A stretch of DNA of 5,833 nucleotides from an uncultured Clostridia bacterium (GCA_947569225.1 CANORX010000069.1:1-5833), one strand, 5' to 3'. Positions 1 through 5,222 are shown, numbered from the stretch's first letter. Notes: generated by a model not told the origin, from the letters alone. A program made the numbers and translations.

Positions 1-166
1 ATTACAACATTTAAGACATCTAATAGGGGCACATGAAACAGTTTACCAAAAACTAAATACTTATTCATCACAAGCAGTTGACCCACAAATAAAACAACTA
101 TTTTCAAAATCAGCACAAGATGCATTAAACACAAAACAAAAATTAATGACATTTTTAAATAACTAA
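1..166 (+). CDS. Small coat-like protein, C-terminal part (5' end outside window)
   Basis: An open frame enters from the left edge (first full codon at 2) and ends at the TAA at 164-166, giving 54 visible residues. They are helical and rich in Gln, Leu and Ala, with the pattern HLIGAHE near the start and DPQIKQLF in the middle. This resembles the small ferritin-like or coat-like proteins that sit just before CotF-type coat proteins in Clostridia. Perhaps only about ten residues are missing at the N-terminus, judging by that family (inference). The next gene starts 20 bp downstream behind its own strong ribosome binding site, so the two are probably one operon expressed late in sporulation. 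No catalytic residues are visible. The coat assignment rests mainly on the neighbour and on the helical pattern; a general ferritin-like protein is the alternative. Confidence 0.6.
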   Translation, partial: LQHLRHLIGAHETVYQKLNTYSSQAVDPQIKQLFSKSAQDALNTKQKLMTFLNN

Positions 167-171
167 AATTA

Positions 172-177
172 AGGAGG
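172..177 (+). promoter_or_regulatory. Ribosome binding site of the CotF-family gene
   Basis: AGGAGG lies 9 nt before the ATG at 187. It is a full Shine-Dalgarno match that fixes the start of the coat gene. Confidence 0.85.
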
Positions 178-186
178 GAAAGAAAA

Positions 187-432
187 ATGGACGAAAAAAC
201 AATGGTAAATGACATCTTAGGAGGAGTAAAAGCAGACTTAACAGCATATCAAACTGCAATATCAGAAGCAGAAAATATGCAACTAAGACAAACATTTCAA
301 CAAATTAGAAACAATGATGAAAGTTTTCAATATGAGCTATTTAAAATAGCACAAACAAAAGGATACTATGTACCAGCACAAAAAGCAACAACAACAGAAA
401 TCAGTACAGTAAAAACAGAACTACAACAATAA
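187..432 (+). CDS. Spore coat protein, CotF family
   Basis: This is a complete 81-residue protein of the Coat_F family, a structural component of the endospore coat. The recognisable stretches are the N-terminal MVNDILGGVKADLTAYQ, the central ENMQLRQTFQQIRNNDE, and QYELFKIAQTKGYYVPAQ followed by a short polar tail. All are typical of clostridial CotF-like proteins. It is predicted to form two long helices, with no signal peptide or membrane segment, as expected for coat proteins made in the mother cell. The length is about half that of Bacillus subtilis CotF (about 160 residues). The small helical protein encoded 20 bp upstream could supply the other half (inference). The start is fixed by AGGAGG at 172-177. 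A hairpin terminator begins 32 bp after the stop, so this is probably the last gene of its operon. The promoter lies outside the window. Confidence 0.88.
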   Translation: MDEKTMVNDILGGVKADLTAYQTAISEAENMQLRQTFQQIRNNDESFQYELFKIAQTKGYYVPAQKATTTEISTVKTELQQ

Positions 433-464
433 TGTCAAATTTGGGACATATCTATATAAAAATC

Positions 465-501
465 AAAAGATTGATATATATTTATTATATCAATCTTTTA
501 T
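465..501 (+). terminator. Intrinsic terminator after the coat operon
   Basis: A perfect 14-bp inverted repeat (465-478 with 486-499) surrounds a 7-nt loop. The right arm ends in TTTT and is followed by ATTATT. The stem is AT-rich but long. It sits just after the coat gene stop at 432 and is the natural end of that transcript. Confidence 0.8.
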
Positions 502-540
502 TATTGTATAGCAAAAATCAAAGATTTACCTATACAATAA
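501..540. repeat. Long inverted repeat (hairpin), first copy of a shared motif
   Basis: TTATTGTATAG (501-511) pairs perfectly with 530-540. The interior carries a further 5-bp stem (515-519 with 523-527) around AAA. It is followed directly by CAACACATTCT. A similar hairpin with an AAAATC/GATTTT inner stem and a following CAACAC occurs at 2739-2778. It begins immediately after the coat terminator, so it could be a second terminator, but it has no T-run. I read it as part of the intergenic repeat element. Confidence 0.65.
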
Positions 541-554
541 CAACACATTCTACA

Positions 555-576
555 CAAATTTGCTAAAGCAAATTTG
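555..576. repeat. Perfect 9-bp hairpin at the left of repeat copy 1
   Basis: CAAATTTGC (555-563) and GCAAATTTG (568-576) form a perfect 9-bp stem with loop TAAA. The second repeat copy has the shortened form AAATTTGCAAAATTGG (about 2650-2664), as if the loop and part of one arm had been lost. Confidence 0.6.
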
Positions 577-653
577 GCAGGTGAATAAAAACGGATCATG
601 TAAAATAATCTAAAAGGTCAAAAATTTTAATCATGCTCATTTTGTTCGTTATA
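571..653. repeat. Intergenic repeat element, copy 1
   Basis: About 84 nt match the segment at 2659-2744 in the same orientation. My hand alignment from TTGG to GTTATA has about 11 mismatches and 3 gapped positions. Shared blocks include TAATCTAAAA, TTTTAATCATGCTC and TTTTGTTC. The element folds on itself: GAATAAAA (583-590) pairs with 640-647, and GATCATG (594-600) pairs with 632-638 apart from one mismatch. Apart from further hairpins and a promoter, the 317 bp between the coat terminator and the peptidase gene (500-816) hold no gene that I can see. Confidence 0.7.
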
Positions 654-770
654 AATAGAGAATTATATGGCTCAAGAAATGTTCTAATGAAAAAAAGAGA
701 TAAATTAAATAAAAAAGAGCTAATCTTTTAAAAAGGAAAAAAAATTACGGAAATTGGACAAGTAATCTCT

Positions 771-799
771 TTGCAAAAAAACAAATATTACAATATTAT
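771..799 (+). promoter_or_regulatory. Candidate sigma-A promoter of the M23 peptidase gene
   Basis: TTGCAA (771-776) and TATTAT (794-799) are separated by 17 nt. Transcription would start near 806. That leaves only about 11 nt before the ATG at 817 but about 50 nt, including a Shine-Dalgarno site, before the ATG at 856. The right arm of an 8-bp inverted repeat (694-701 with 765-772) touches the -35 element. Confidence 0.5.
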
Positions 800-816
800 T
801 ACAATAATAATTTCAA

Positions 817-1869
817 ATGAAAGTAACTAAAATACAAAGGAGATTGATTGTAGATATGTTCAAAAAAGTAATGGTACATACCAAAAGAAGTATAAAATTT
901 ATTGTACTTTTCATGATTTCTATCTTTTTAATTGTAGGAGCAATTGGTTTTTTATATAAACCAACTTATAGTGTATATATGAATGGAGAACAAGTTGGAT
1001 ATACAGAAAACAAATCAGAATTACAACATAAAATTAATGAATACATAGAAAATGGAGAAGAAGAAAATAAAAATATAGCATTTGTGCAAGTTGCAAATCT
1101 TCCAGAATACAAGCTATGTTTACTAAAAAAAGACATTGTACCAAATGATGAAGAAATATTTGAGCAGGTAAAAGAACAAGGAACAGCATATTATCGTTAT
1201 TATGCGGTATTAGAAGACCAAGAAGAAAAAGCATATGTATCTAATTTTGAAGAAGCGGAAAAAGTAGTAAATGGTCTAAAAGAAAAAAATAGTTCAAACC
1301 TTGAAAAAATATCAATAGTTGAAAAATATGAACAAAATATGGCAGACTTAGTTACAACAGAAGAAGCAATATCAAAGCTATATATAGAGCCAGCAAAAGT
1401 AGTATCAGTTGCAAAAAATGGAACAGCAAAATATGGAGCAAAAGGAAGTGTAAATACAAATTTAACAACATCAAGTGGAAAAGCAAGCATTGGAATTGCA
1501 CTAATAAGACCAATATCAGGAACAATAACATCAAGATTTGGAGTAAGAAGTAGTATTAGGAGATCATCACATACAGGTTTAGACATCGCAGCATCAACAG
1601 GGACACCAATAGCAGCAGCAGCCTCAGGAACAGTAACATTTTCTGGTTACAAAGGTTCATATGGAAACATGATAGTTATCTCACATGGAAATGGAGTACA
1701 AACATATTATGGCCATTGCAGTAAACTTTATGTATCAGCAGGAACACAAGTATCACAAGGGCAAACAATTGCGGCAGTTGGTTCAACAGGAAACTCAACA
1801 GGTCCACACTTACACTTAGAAGTAAGATTAAATGGGGTAGCATATAACCCACAAAACTATGTATATTAA
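817..1869 (+). CDS. Membrane-anchored M23 family metallopeptidase (peptidoglycan hydrolase)
   Basis: This is a LytM-type zinc endopeptidase expected to cut peptide cross-links in peptidoglycan outside the membrane. Numbering is from the ATG at 817 (350 residues). A basic N-terminus precedes one membrane segment (about 27-47). An extracellular region follows (about 50-195) with YSVYMNGEQVGYTENKSEL, as in many clostridial M23 proteins. A Gly/Ser/Thr linker (about 200-226) leads to the M23 domain (about 230-345). Zinc ligands are His252 and Asp256 (HTGLD) and His333 (HLHLE); His300 (YYGH) and His331 complete the active site, so the enzyme looks intact. The longest frame is given, but AGGAG at 838-842 and the promoter position favour ATG 856 (337 residues). 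No cleavable signal is evident, so it probably stays anchored. It is transcribed alone, convergent with the mecA-like gene. A sporulation role (SpoIIQ-like) is possible but not shown. Confidence 0.9.
   Translation: MKVTKIQRRLIVDMFKKVMVHTKRSIKFIVLFMISIFLIVGAIGFLYKPTYSVYMNGEQVGYTENKSELQHKINEYIENGEEENKNIAFVQVANLPEYKLCLLKKDIVPNDEEIFEQVKEQGTAYYRYYAVLEDQEEKAYVSNFEEAEKVVNGLKEKNSSNLEKISIVEKYEQNMADLVTTEEAISKLYIEPAKVVSVAKNGTAKYGAKGSVNTNLTTSSGKASIGIALIRPISGTITSRFGVRSSIRRSSHTGLDIAASTGTPIAAAASGTVTFSGYKGSYGNMIVISHGNGVQTYYGHCSKLYVSAGTQVSQGQTIAAVGSTGNSTGPHLHLEVRLNGVAYNPQNYVY
838..842 (+). promoter_or_regulatory. Ribosome binding site favouring the start at 856
   Basis: AGGAG lies inside the longest reading frame, 13 nt before the in-frame ATG at 856. 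The spacing is longer than ideal, but no Shine-Dalgarno sequence precedes the ATG at 817. Confidence 0.5.
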
Positions 1870-1878
1870 AATAAAAAA

Positions 1879-1928
1879 TAATGTCCTTAGGCAGACTCTA
1901 AAATAGAAGAGTTCACCTAAGGACATTA
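1879..1928. terminator. Terminator hairpin between convergent genes
   Basis: A perfect 13-bp stem (1879-1891 with 1916-1928, core ATGTCCTTAGG/CCTAAGGACAT) encloses a second 5-bp stem (1895-1899 with 1908-1912). It starts 9 bp after the peptidase stop and ends 20 bp before the end of the mecA-like gene. Read on the minus strand, the hairpin is followed by a T-rich run (complement of 1863-1878), so it best terminates the mecA-like gene. On the plus strand the downstream sequence is A-rich. Confidence 0.85.
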
Positions 1929-1948
1929 AAATTATAAAAAACAGTTAA

Positions 1949-2569
1949 TCAATCAACAAACAAATTCATACCAATATTAATAGCATTTTTTTTAATAATT
2001 ACTTTGCCATGTTCTAGTAATTTACTTTCAAAATTATCAGAATAAGAAACAAATTTAGCAAACTCAGACAAAGTAGAAAAAATAAGATTTTTATCTTTTT
2101 CATTAATATTCATATTTTTAAAAACAAGGTAATAAACATCTTTCCATAAATACAACACAGTATTTTTAATAAACTTATCATTTTCGGATTTATGTATACA
2201 CTTAACACTATTACAAAAACTGCAAAATGTATCAAAACTATCAAATTTACATATAGAATATTTATCATTTACTTGATTATAATTCTTTCGTTTTACTATT
2301 AATTTTTTCTTCTTTTCATCCTTTTCAGGTAAATACTTAGTAATAGTAAAAACAAAAATATCTTCTGAAGAAGAAAAAGCTTCAATTAACAATTTACAAC
2401 CATCTGTCTGAAAATCAACCTCCTTTTCAGCTTTTTTTAAAATATTTAAAAAAACTTCTTGCATTTCAAATGCCTTATGCATAGCATTAATATTATTTGT
2501 ATTCAAGCCTAATTCTTCTGAAGGAATAATAACTCGAATCTTGTTTTCAGTAAGTTTTTCAATTTTCAT
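1949..2569 (-). CDS. mecA: MecA-family adaptor protein for ClpC
   Basis: MecA-type adaptors recruit substrates to the ClpC unfoldase for degradation by ClpP; in Bacillus the classical substrate is the competence regulator ComK. The 206-residue length is near the family's usual size (about 215-220). The N-terminus MKIEKLTENKIRVIIPSEEL is the typical MecA opening. It is followed by helices (about 25-50), a strand rich in hydrophobic residues ending in FVFTITK (about 72-78), a Lys-rich charged linker (about 79-95), and a C-terminal domain with CKFDSFD and YYLVF (about 107-150). An unusual Cys cluster lies at Cys107, Cys116, Cys119, Cys124 and His126. The start is fixed by AAGGAGG (complement of 2580-2586), 10 nt upstream. 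The gene stands alone between two plus-strand units. The target in this organism is unknown; comK need not be present. Confidence 0.78.
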   Translation of the reverse strand: MKIEKLTENKIRVIIPSEELGLNTNNINAMHKAFEMQEVFLNILKKAEKEVDFQTDGCKLLIEAFSSSEDIFVFTITKYLPEKDEKKKKLIVKRKNYNQVNDKYSICKFDSFDTFCSFCNSVKCIHKSENDKFIKNTVLYLWKDVYYLVFKNMNINEKDKNLIFSTLSEFAKFVSYSDNFESKLLEHGKVIIKKNAINIGMNLFVD

Positions 2570-2579
2570 AAAAGCACTT

Positions 2580-2586
2580 CCTCCTT
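2580..2586 (-). promoter_or_regulatory. Ribosome binding site of the mecA-like gene
   Basis: On the minus strand, AAGGAGG lies 10 nt before the ATG at 2569-2567. It is a full-strength match that fixes the start. Confidence 0.85.
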
Positions 2587-2602
2587 AAATATCACTAATT
2601 AT

Positions 2603-2631
2603 ATTATACTACTTATTTTATTATATGGAAA
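2603..2631 (-). promoter_or_regulatory. Candidate promoter of the mecA-like gene
   Basis: On the minus strand, TATAAT (2608-2603) is preceded at 17 nt by TTTCCA (2631-2626), which matches the -35 consensus at four of six positions. The start codon lies about 35 bp downstream of the -10 box. Confidence 0.5.
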
Positions 2632-2658
2632 GCCACAATTTTTGGTAATAAATTTGCA

Positions 2659-2744
2659 AAATTGGTAGGCGAACAAAGACGGAGCATATAAAGTAATCTA
2701 AAAAGTAAAGAATTTTTTAATCATGCTCCTTTTGTTCTGTTATA
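2659..2744. repeat. Intergenic repeat element, copy 2
   Basis: This is the second copy of the element at 571-653, in the same orientation. Its fold is better preserved. GAACAAA (2671-2677) pairs with 2731-2737. GGAGCAT (2681-2687) pairs with 2723-2729. The internal loop is GAC against T. Where copy 1 has a T-G wobble in the outer stem, this copy has a C-G pair. It lies between the divergent mecA-like and DUF4321 genes. The 425-bp gap (2570-2994) otherwise holds two promoters and a hairpin; I see no gene in it. Confidence 0.7.
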
Positions 2745-2770
2745 GGAAAAATCTTTGATTTTCCTATAAC
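2739..2770. repeat. Long hairpin next to repeat copy 2
   Basis: GTTATAGG (2739-2746) pairs with CCTATAAC (2763-2770). After a one-base bulge, AAAATC (2748-2753) pairs with GATTTT (2757-2762) around a TTT loop. It begins one or two bases after the core stem of copy 2 and is followed by ATCAACACGTTTT, which resembles the CAACACATTCT after the hairpin at 501-540. There is no T-run, so it is not an obvious terminator. Confidence 0.65.
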
Positions 2771-2903
2771 ATCAACACGTTTTGTTTTAAAGTTAATTGC
2801 TATATTGATAACTAAAAAATATATAAATACTTACACAAAGTATAGATTATTTTAGATATGAATTATAACTTTATAAATTGTTACAAAAATATTACATATC
2901 TAC

Positions 2904-2932
2904 TTGAAAATTTTGCTAATTCAAGATATAAT
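2904..2932 (+). promoter_or_regulatory. Strong sigma-A promoter of the DUF4321-radC-mre cluster
   Basis: TTGAAA (2904-2909), a 17-nt spacer and a perfect TATAAT (2927-2932) make this the best promoter in the window. Transcription would start near 2939, giving a leader of about 56 nt. A 6-bp dyad, CTTGAA/TTCAAG (2903-2908 with 2920-2925), overlaps the -35 box and spacer and could be an operator. Confidence 0.75.
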
Positions 2933-2982
2933 ACCAAAAGTAGAATAAAAATGCAATAGCCGTAATAAAAAAATAAAAAAAT

Positions 2983-2987
2983 GGAGG
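2983..2987 (+). promoter_or_regulatory. Ribosome binding site of the DUF4321 gene
   Basis: GGAGG lies 7 nt before the ATG at 2995 and supports that start. Confidence 0.8.
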
Positions 2988-2994
2988 AAATAAA

Positions 2995-3252
2995 ATGGCA
3001 ACAAAAGAAAAAAATATATGGATATTATTAGTGTTTATATTATCAGGACTAGTAGTTGGGGGACTATTAGGAGAATTAGCATCAAAAGTAGACTGGTTAT
3101 GGTGGTTATCATATAGTCAAAGCTTTGGGTTAGAAAATCCAATAACATTAGACTTAAGTGTAGTAAAAATAACATTTGCACTAATGTTTAAAATAAGTAT
3201 ATCAAGCATAATAGGAATGGTACTTGCAATATTCATATACAAAAAAATATAA
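2995..3252 (+). CDS. DUF4321 family small membrane protein
   Basis: This is an 85-residue protein with two predicted membrane segments: about 8-27, with glycines in the LVVGGLLGEL pattern, and about 58-82. A Trp-rich loop (DWLWWLS, about 33-39) lies between them. A short Lys-rich N-terminus and a C-terminal YKKI suggest both ends face the cytoplasm (inference). Size, topology and place match the DUF4321 family, which in clostridia commonly sits just upstream of the maf-radC-mreB cluster. Its function is not known. It follows the strong promoter at 2904-2932, has a clear GGAGG ribosome binding site, and is likely the first gene of the cell-shape transcript. No terminator separates it from radC, 100 bp downstream. 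The family name is recalled from pattern and context rather than from a search. Confidence 0.75.
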   Translation: MATKEKNIWILLVFILSGLVVGGLLGELASKVDWLWWLSYSQSFGLENPITLDLSVVKITFALMFKISISSIIGMVLAIFIYKKI

Positions 3253-3337
3253 TACAAATTAAGTGAGGTAATGCGAAAAAGTAGTAATTATATCTTGTGT
3301 GTCGCAACTTCCAAAACTAGGGGCAATCAAGGACAAG

Positions 3338-3343
3338 AAAGGA
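3338..3343 (+). promoter_or_regulatory. Ribosome binding site supporting a TTG start for radC
   Basis: AAAGGA lies 9 nt before the TTG at 3353. The GTG at 3299 in the same frame has no Shine-Dalgarno sequence. The TTG start gives the protein the normal RadC beginning, with PIKIKELPELERPYEKL right at the N-terminus. Confidence 0.55.
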
Positions 3344-3352
3344 ACGGTTTTT

Positions 3353-4054
3353 TTGCCAATCAAAATAAAAGAACTACCAGAATTAGAAAGGCCATATGAA
3401 AAACTAGAATGGTATGGAGAAAAGGCATTATCTAATGCAGAACTACTAGCAATAATAATAAAAACGGGAACAAAACAAGAAACATCAGTACAACTAGCAC
3501 AAAAAATACTAAACTTAAATACTACAAGTCAAGAGGGAATAAATTTTTTACGAAACATAAGTATAGAAGAACTAATGCAAGTAAAAGGAATTGGAAAAGT
3601 AAAAGCCATACAACTAAAAGCAGTAGGAGAATTAGCAACTAGAATGGCTCTACCTGTAAGTGTCAAAAAAATACATATAAAAAACCCAGAAGACCTAGCA
3701 AAAATATTTATGGAAGAATTTCGATTTGAGAGAAAAGAAGTAGCAAGGTTAGTTATGTTAAGCAACAAAAATGACATATTAAAAATAAGAGACATAACAA
3801 TAGGTGGAAACAACTTTAATGAAGTAACTATGAGAGATATATTAGATGAACCAGTTAAAATAAAAGCTCCTAAAATAATAATTGCACACAATCACCCTTC
3901 AGGAGATGCAACACCAAGTACAGCAGATATAGAATTCACTAATAGGTTATATGAAGCAGCTCGGTTTATTACAAATAGAATTATTAGACCATCTAATAAT
4001 AGGAAACCAATCATACACAAGCATATTTTCAGAAATAGCAGAAGAATTGGATAA
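3353..4054 (+). CDS. radC: RadC (MPN/JAMM domain) protein, frameshifted near the 3' end
   Basis: RadC-family protein, named for DNA repair, though its cellular role is unsettled. Numbering is from the TTG at 3353 (233 residues as read). The N-terminal IKELPELERPYEKL is followed by the helical domain LSNAELLAIIIKTG (about 27-40), a helix-hairpin-helix VKGIGKVKAIQL (77-88), and the JAMM metal site HNHPSGDATPSTAD (179-192), with His179, His181 and Asp192 present. Where the family usually has RE before the JAMM site, this one has MRDIL. After EAAR (3962) the frame turns to non-family sequence and stops at 4054. A one-base shift restores the conserved C-terminus (see 3963-4097). A GTG start at 3299 would add 18 residues but lacks a ribosome binding site. 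The break is either a real mutation or an assembly error. The last strands of the JAMM fold would be replaced, so function is doubtful if the break is real. Confidence 0.85.
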   Translation: MPIKIKELPELERPYEKLEWYGEKALSNAELLAIIIKTGTKQETSVQLAQKILNLNTTSQEGINFLRNISIEELMQVKGIGKVKAIQLKAVGELATRMALPVSVKKIHIKNPEDLAKIFMEEFRFERKEVARLVMLSNKNDILKIRDITIGGNNFNEVTMRDILDEPVKIKAPKIIIAHNHPSGDATPSTADIEFTNRLYEAARFITNRIIRPSNNRKPIIHKHIFRNSRRIG

Positions 4055-4097
4055 AGAAACAAATAATGATGGAATGGGAAGGAATGAAAAAAAATGA
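3963..4097 (+). other. radC: Out-of-frame RadC C-terminus, ending in a stop that overlaps mreB
   Basis: In the frame one base later, codons from 3963 encode GLLQIELLDHLIIGNQSYTS and then IFSEIAEELDKETNND, the expected RadC ending (family pattern: aellgi-llDhiivg-...-S). Reading CGGT at 3962-3965 as CGT joins both parts as EAARLLQIELLDH. The restored frame stops at TGA 4095-4097, sharing ATGA with the mreB start. This is the usual sign of translational coupling and good evidence that this was the ancestral end. Confidence 0.85.
4079..4083 (+). promoter_or_regulatory. Ribosome binding site of mreB
   Basis: AAGGA lies 10 nt before the ATG at 4094, within the restored radC frame. It supports coupled translation of mreB. 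Confidence 0.7.
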
Positions 4098-5125
4098 AAC
4101 TTTTTACATTTGGGTCAAAAGACATTGGAATTGACTTAGGAACAGCCAATATATTAGTAACTTTAAAAGGAAAAGGAATTGTTTTAAAAGAGCCATCTGT
4201 TGTAGCAATAGATAGAAAAACGGGAGCAATAATGGCAACAGGTAATGAAGCAAAAGATATGTTAGGAAGAACACCAGAACAAATAAAAGCAGTAAGACCT
4301 TTAAAAGATGGTGTGATTGCAGATTTCACGGCAACACAATTAATGTTAAAAAATATAATCCAAAAAGTAGGAAAAAGATACAATGTAGGAAGACCAAGAG
4401 TAGTAGTAGGGGTCCCATCTGGAATAACAGAAGTAGAAGAAAGAGCAGTAGAAGAATCAGTTATACAAGCGGGAGCAAAAGAAGTATACCTAATAGAAGA
4501 ACCAATGGCAGCAGCAATTGGAGCATCATTAGATGTAGGAGAACCAAGTGGAAATATAATAGTAGACATTGGAGGAGGAACAACAGAAGTTGCAGTTATT
4601 TCTTTAGGAGGGGTAGTAGTTAGTCATTCTTTACGTGTAGCAGGAGATGAGCTAGACCAAGACATAGTTAGTTACATAAAACATGAATTAAACCTAGCAA
4701 TTGGAGAAACAACAGCAGAACAAATCAAAAAAAGAATAGGTTGTGCTATGCCACTAATGACAGAAACTCCAATGGAAATAAGAGGAAGAGACCTAGCAGA
4801 TGGGTTACCTAGAAACATGAAAATAACATCAACTCAAATTGAAGAAGCAATAAAAGAATCAGTAAACAAAATTGTAGAAATTGTAAAACTAACATTAGAA
4901 AAAACACCGCCAGAGCTAGCATCTGACATCATGGAAAAAGGGATAGTATTAGCAGGTGGTGGAGCCTTAATTCAAAACTTGGACAAGTTACTTAGCATAG
5001 AAACAGGAATGCCAGTATATATAGCAGAAGAGCCTTTAGACTGTGTAGTAAGGGGAACAGGTAAAACACTAGAAGACTTAGAAAGACTAAAAACTGTATT
5101 AATAAATAGTAGAAAAAGAAAATAA
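4094..5125 (+). CDS. mreB: Rod shape-determining protein MreB
   Basis: MreB is a bacterial actin homologue. It polymerises with ATP into membrane-associated filaments and positions the side-wall synthesis machinery with MreC, MreD, RodA and PBP2. At 343 residues it has the normal length. Visible actin-fold motifs are phosphate-1 IGIDLGTAN (11-19, Asp14), connect-1 with LIEEPMAAAIG (133-143, Glu136), phosphate-2 VDIGGGTTEVAV (157-168, Asp158), and the adenosine motif LAGGGALI (286-293). The N-terminal MKLFTFGSKD is typical; hydrophobic residues there help membrane binding. The ATG at 4094 has a good ribosome binding site, and its ATGA overlaps the stop of the restored radC frame, so translation was probably coupled. 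mreC follows after 97 bp. Nothing in the sequence looks damaged. Paralogues such as Mbl share these motifs, but the position directly before mreC favours MreB. Confidence 0.96.
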   Translation: MKLFTFGSKDIGIDLGTANILVTLKGKGIVLKEPSVVAIDRKTGAIMATGNEAKDMLGRTPEQIKAVRPLKDGVIADFTATQLMLKNIIQKVGKRYNVGRPRVVVGVPSGITEVEERAVEESVIQAGAKEVYLIEEPMAAAIGASLDVGEPSGNIIVDIGGGTTEVAVISLGGVVVSHSLRVAGDELDQDIVSYIKHELNLAIGETTAEQIKKRIGCAMPLMTETPMEIRGRDLADGLPRNMKITSTQIEEAIKESVNKIVEIVKLTLEKTPPELASDIMEKGIVLAGGGALIQNLDKLLSIETGMPVYIAEEPLDCVVRGTGKTLEDLERLKTVLINSRKRK

Positions 5126-5222
5126 CAGTTAAAAATAATTCAATTGTTATAATTAAAAGTTTAATGTAATAATAAAATTTAGTTAAATTATAAATTATAA
5201 TTTTGGAGAAAGGAACTTGATA
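5126..5222 (+). promoter_or_regulatory. AT-rich mreB-mreC spacer with mreC ribosome binding site
   Basis: The 97-bp gap is almost entirely A and T and contains no clear terminator. AGAAAGGA (5207-5214) lies 8 nt before the mreC ATG at 5223 and fixes that start. TATAAT strings occur at 5148-5153 and 5196-5201, but none has a convincing -35 box at the right distance. Read-through from mreB is the simplest view, and a weak internal promoter cannot be excluded. Confidence 0.5.

Noticed and set aside
501..653. Possible CRISPR array or tRNA in the first intergenic stretch
   Set aside because: There are no regularly spaced identical repeats and no cloverleaf or T-loop sequence; only hairpins and the two-copy element are present.
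694..772. 8-bp inverted repeat (AAAGAGAT/ATCTCTTT) with nested short stems upstream of the M23 gene, considered as a riboswitch
   Set aside because: The right arm touches the -35 box, so it lies upstream of the likely RNA start, and I recognise no conserved riboswitch core such as that of the c-di-AMP class.
1034..1586. Overlapping minus-strand frames inside the M23 peptidase gene
   Set aside because: They are Leu- and Phe-rich complements of A-rich codons, without translation signals; the plus-strand protein has intact family motifs.
3271..3399. 42-codon frame at ATG 3271 as a remnant of maf
   Set aside because: The ILCVATSKTRG stretch is only faintly like the Maf N-terminus, and most of the frame runs over the start of radC in another register; not supportable as a gene.
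3892..4569. Long open frame on the minus strand across the radC-mreB junction
   Set aside because: It lies antisense to clear mreB and radC coding sequence, has no ribosome binding site, and its composition (Ser, Ile and Pro rich) is what the complement of these codons produces.
5185..5203. 8-bp AT-only palindrome before mreC
   Set aside because: AAATTATA and TATAATTT pair perfectly, but the stem contains no G or C and such palindromes are expected by chance in this composition; no T-run makes it a terminator.
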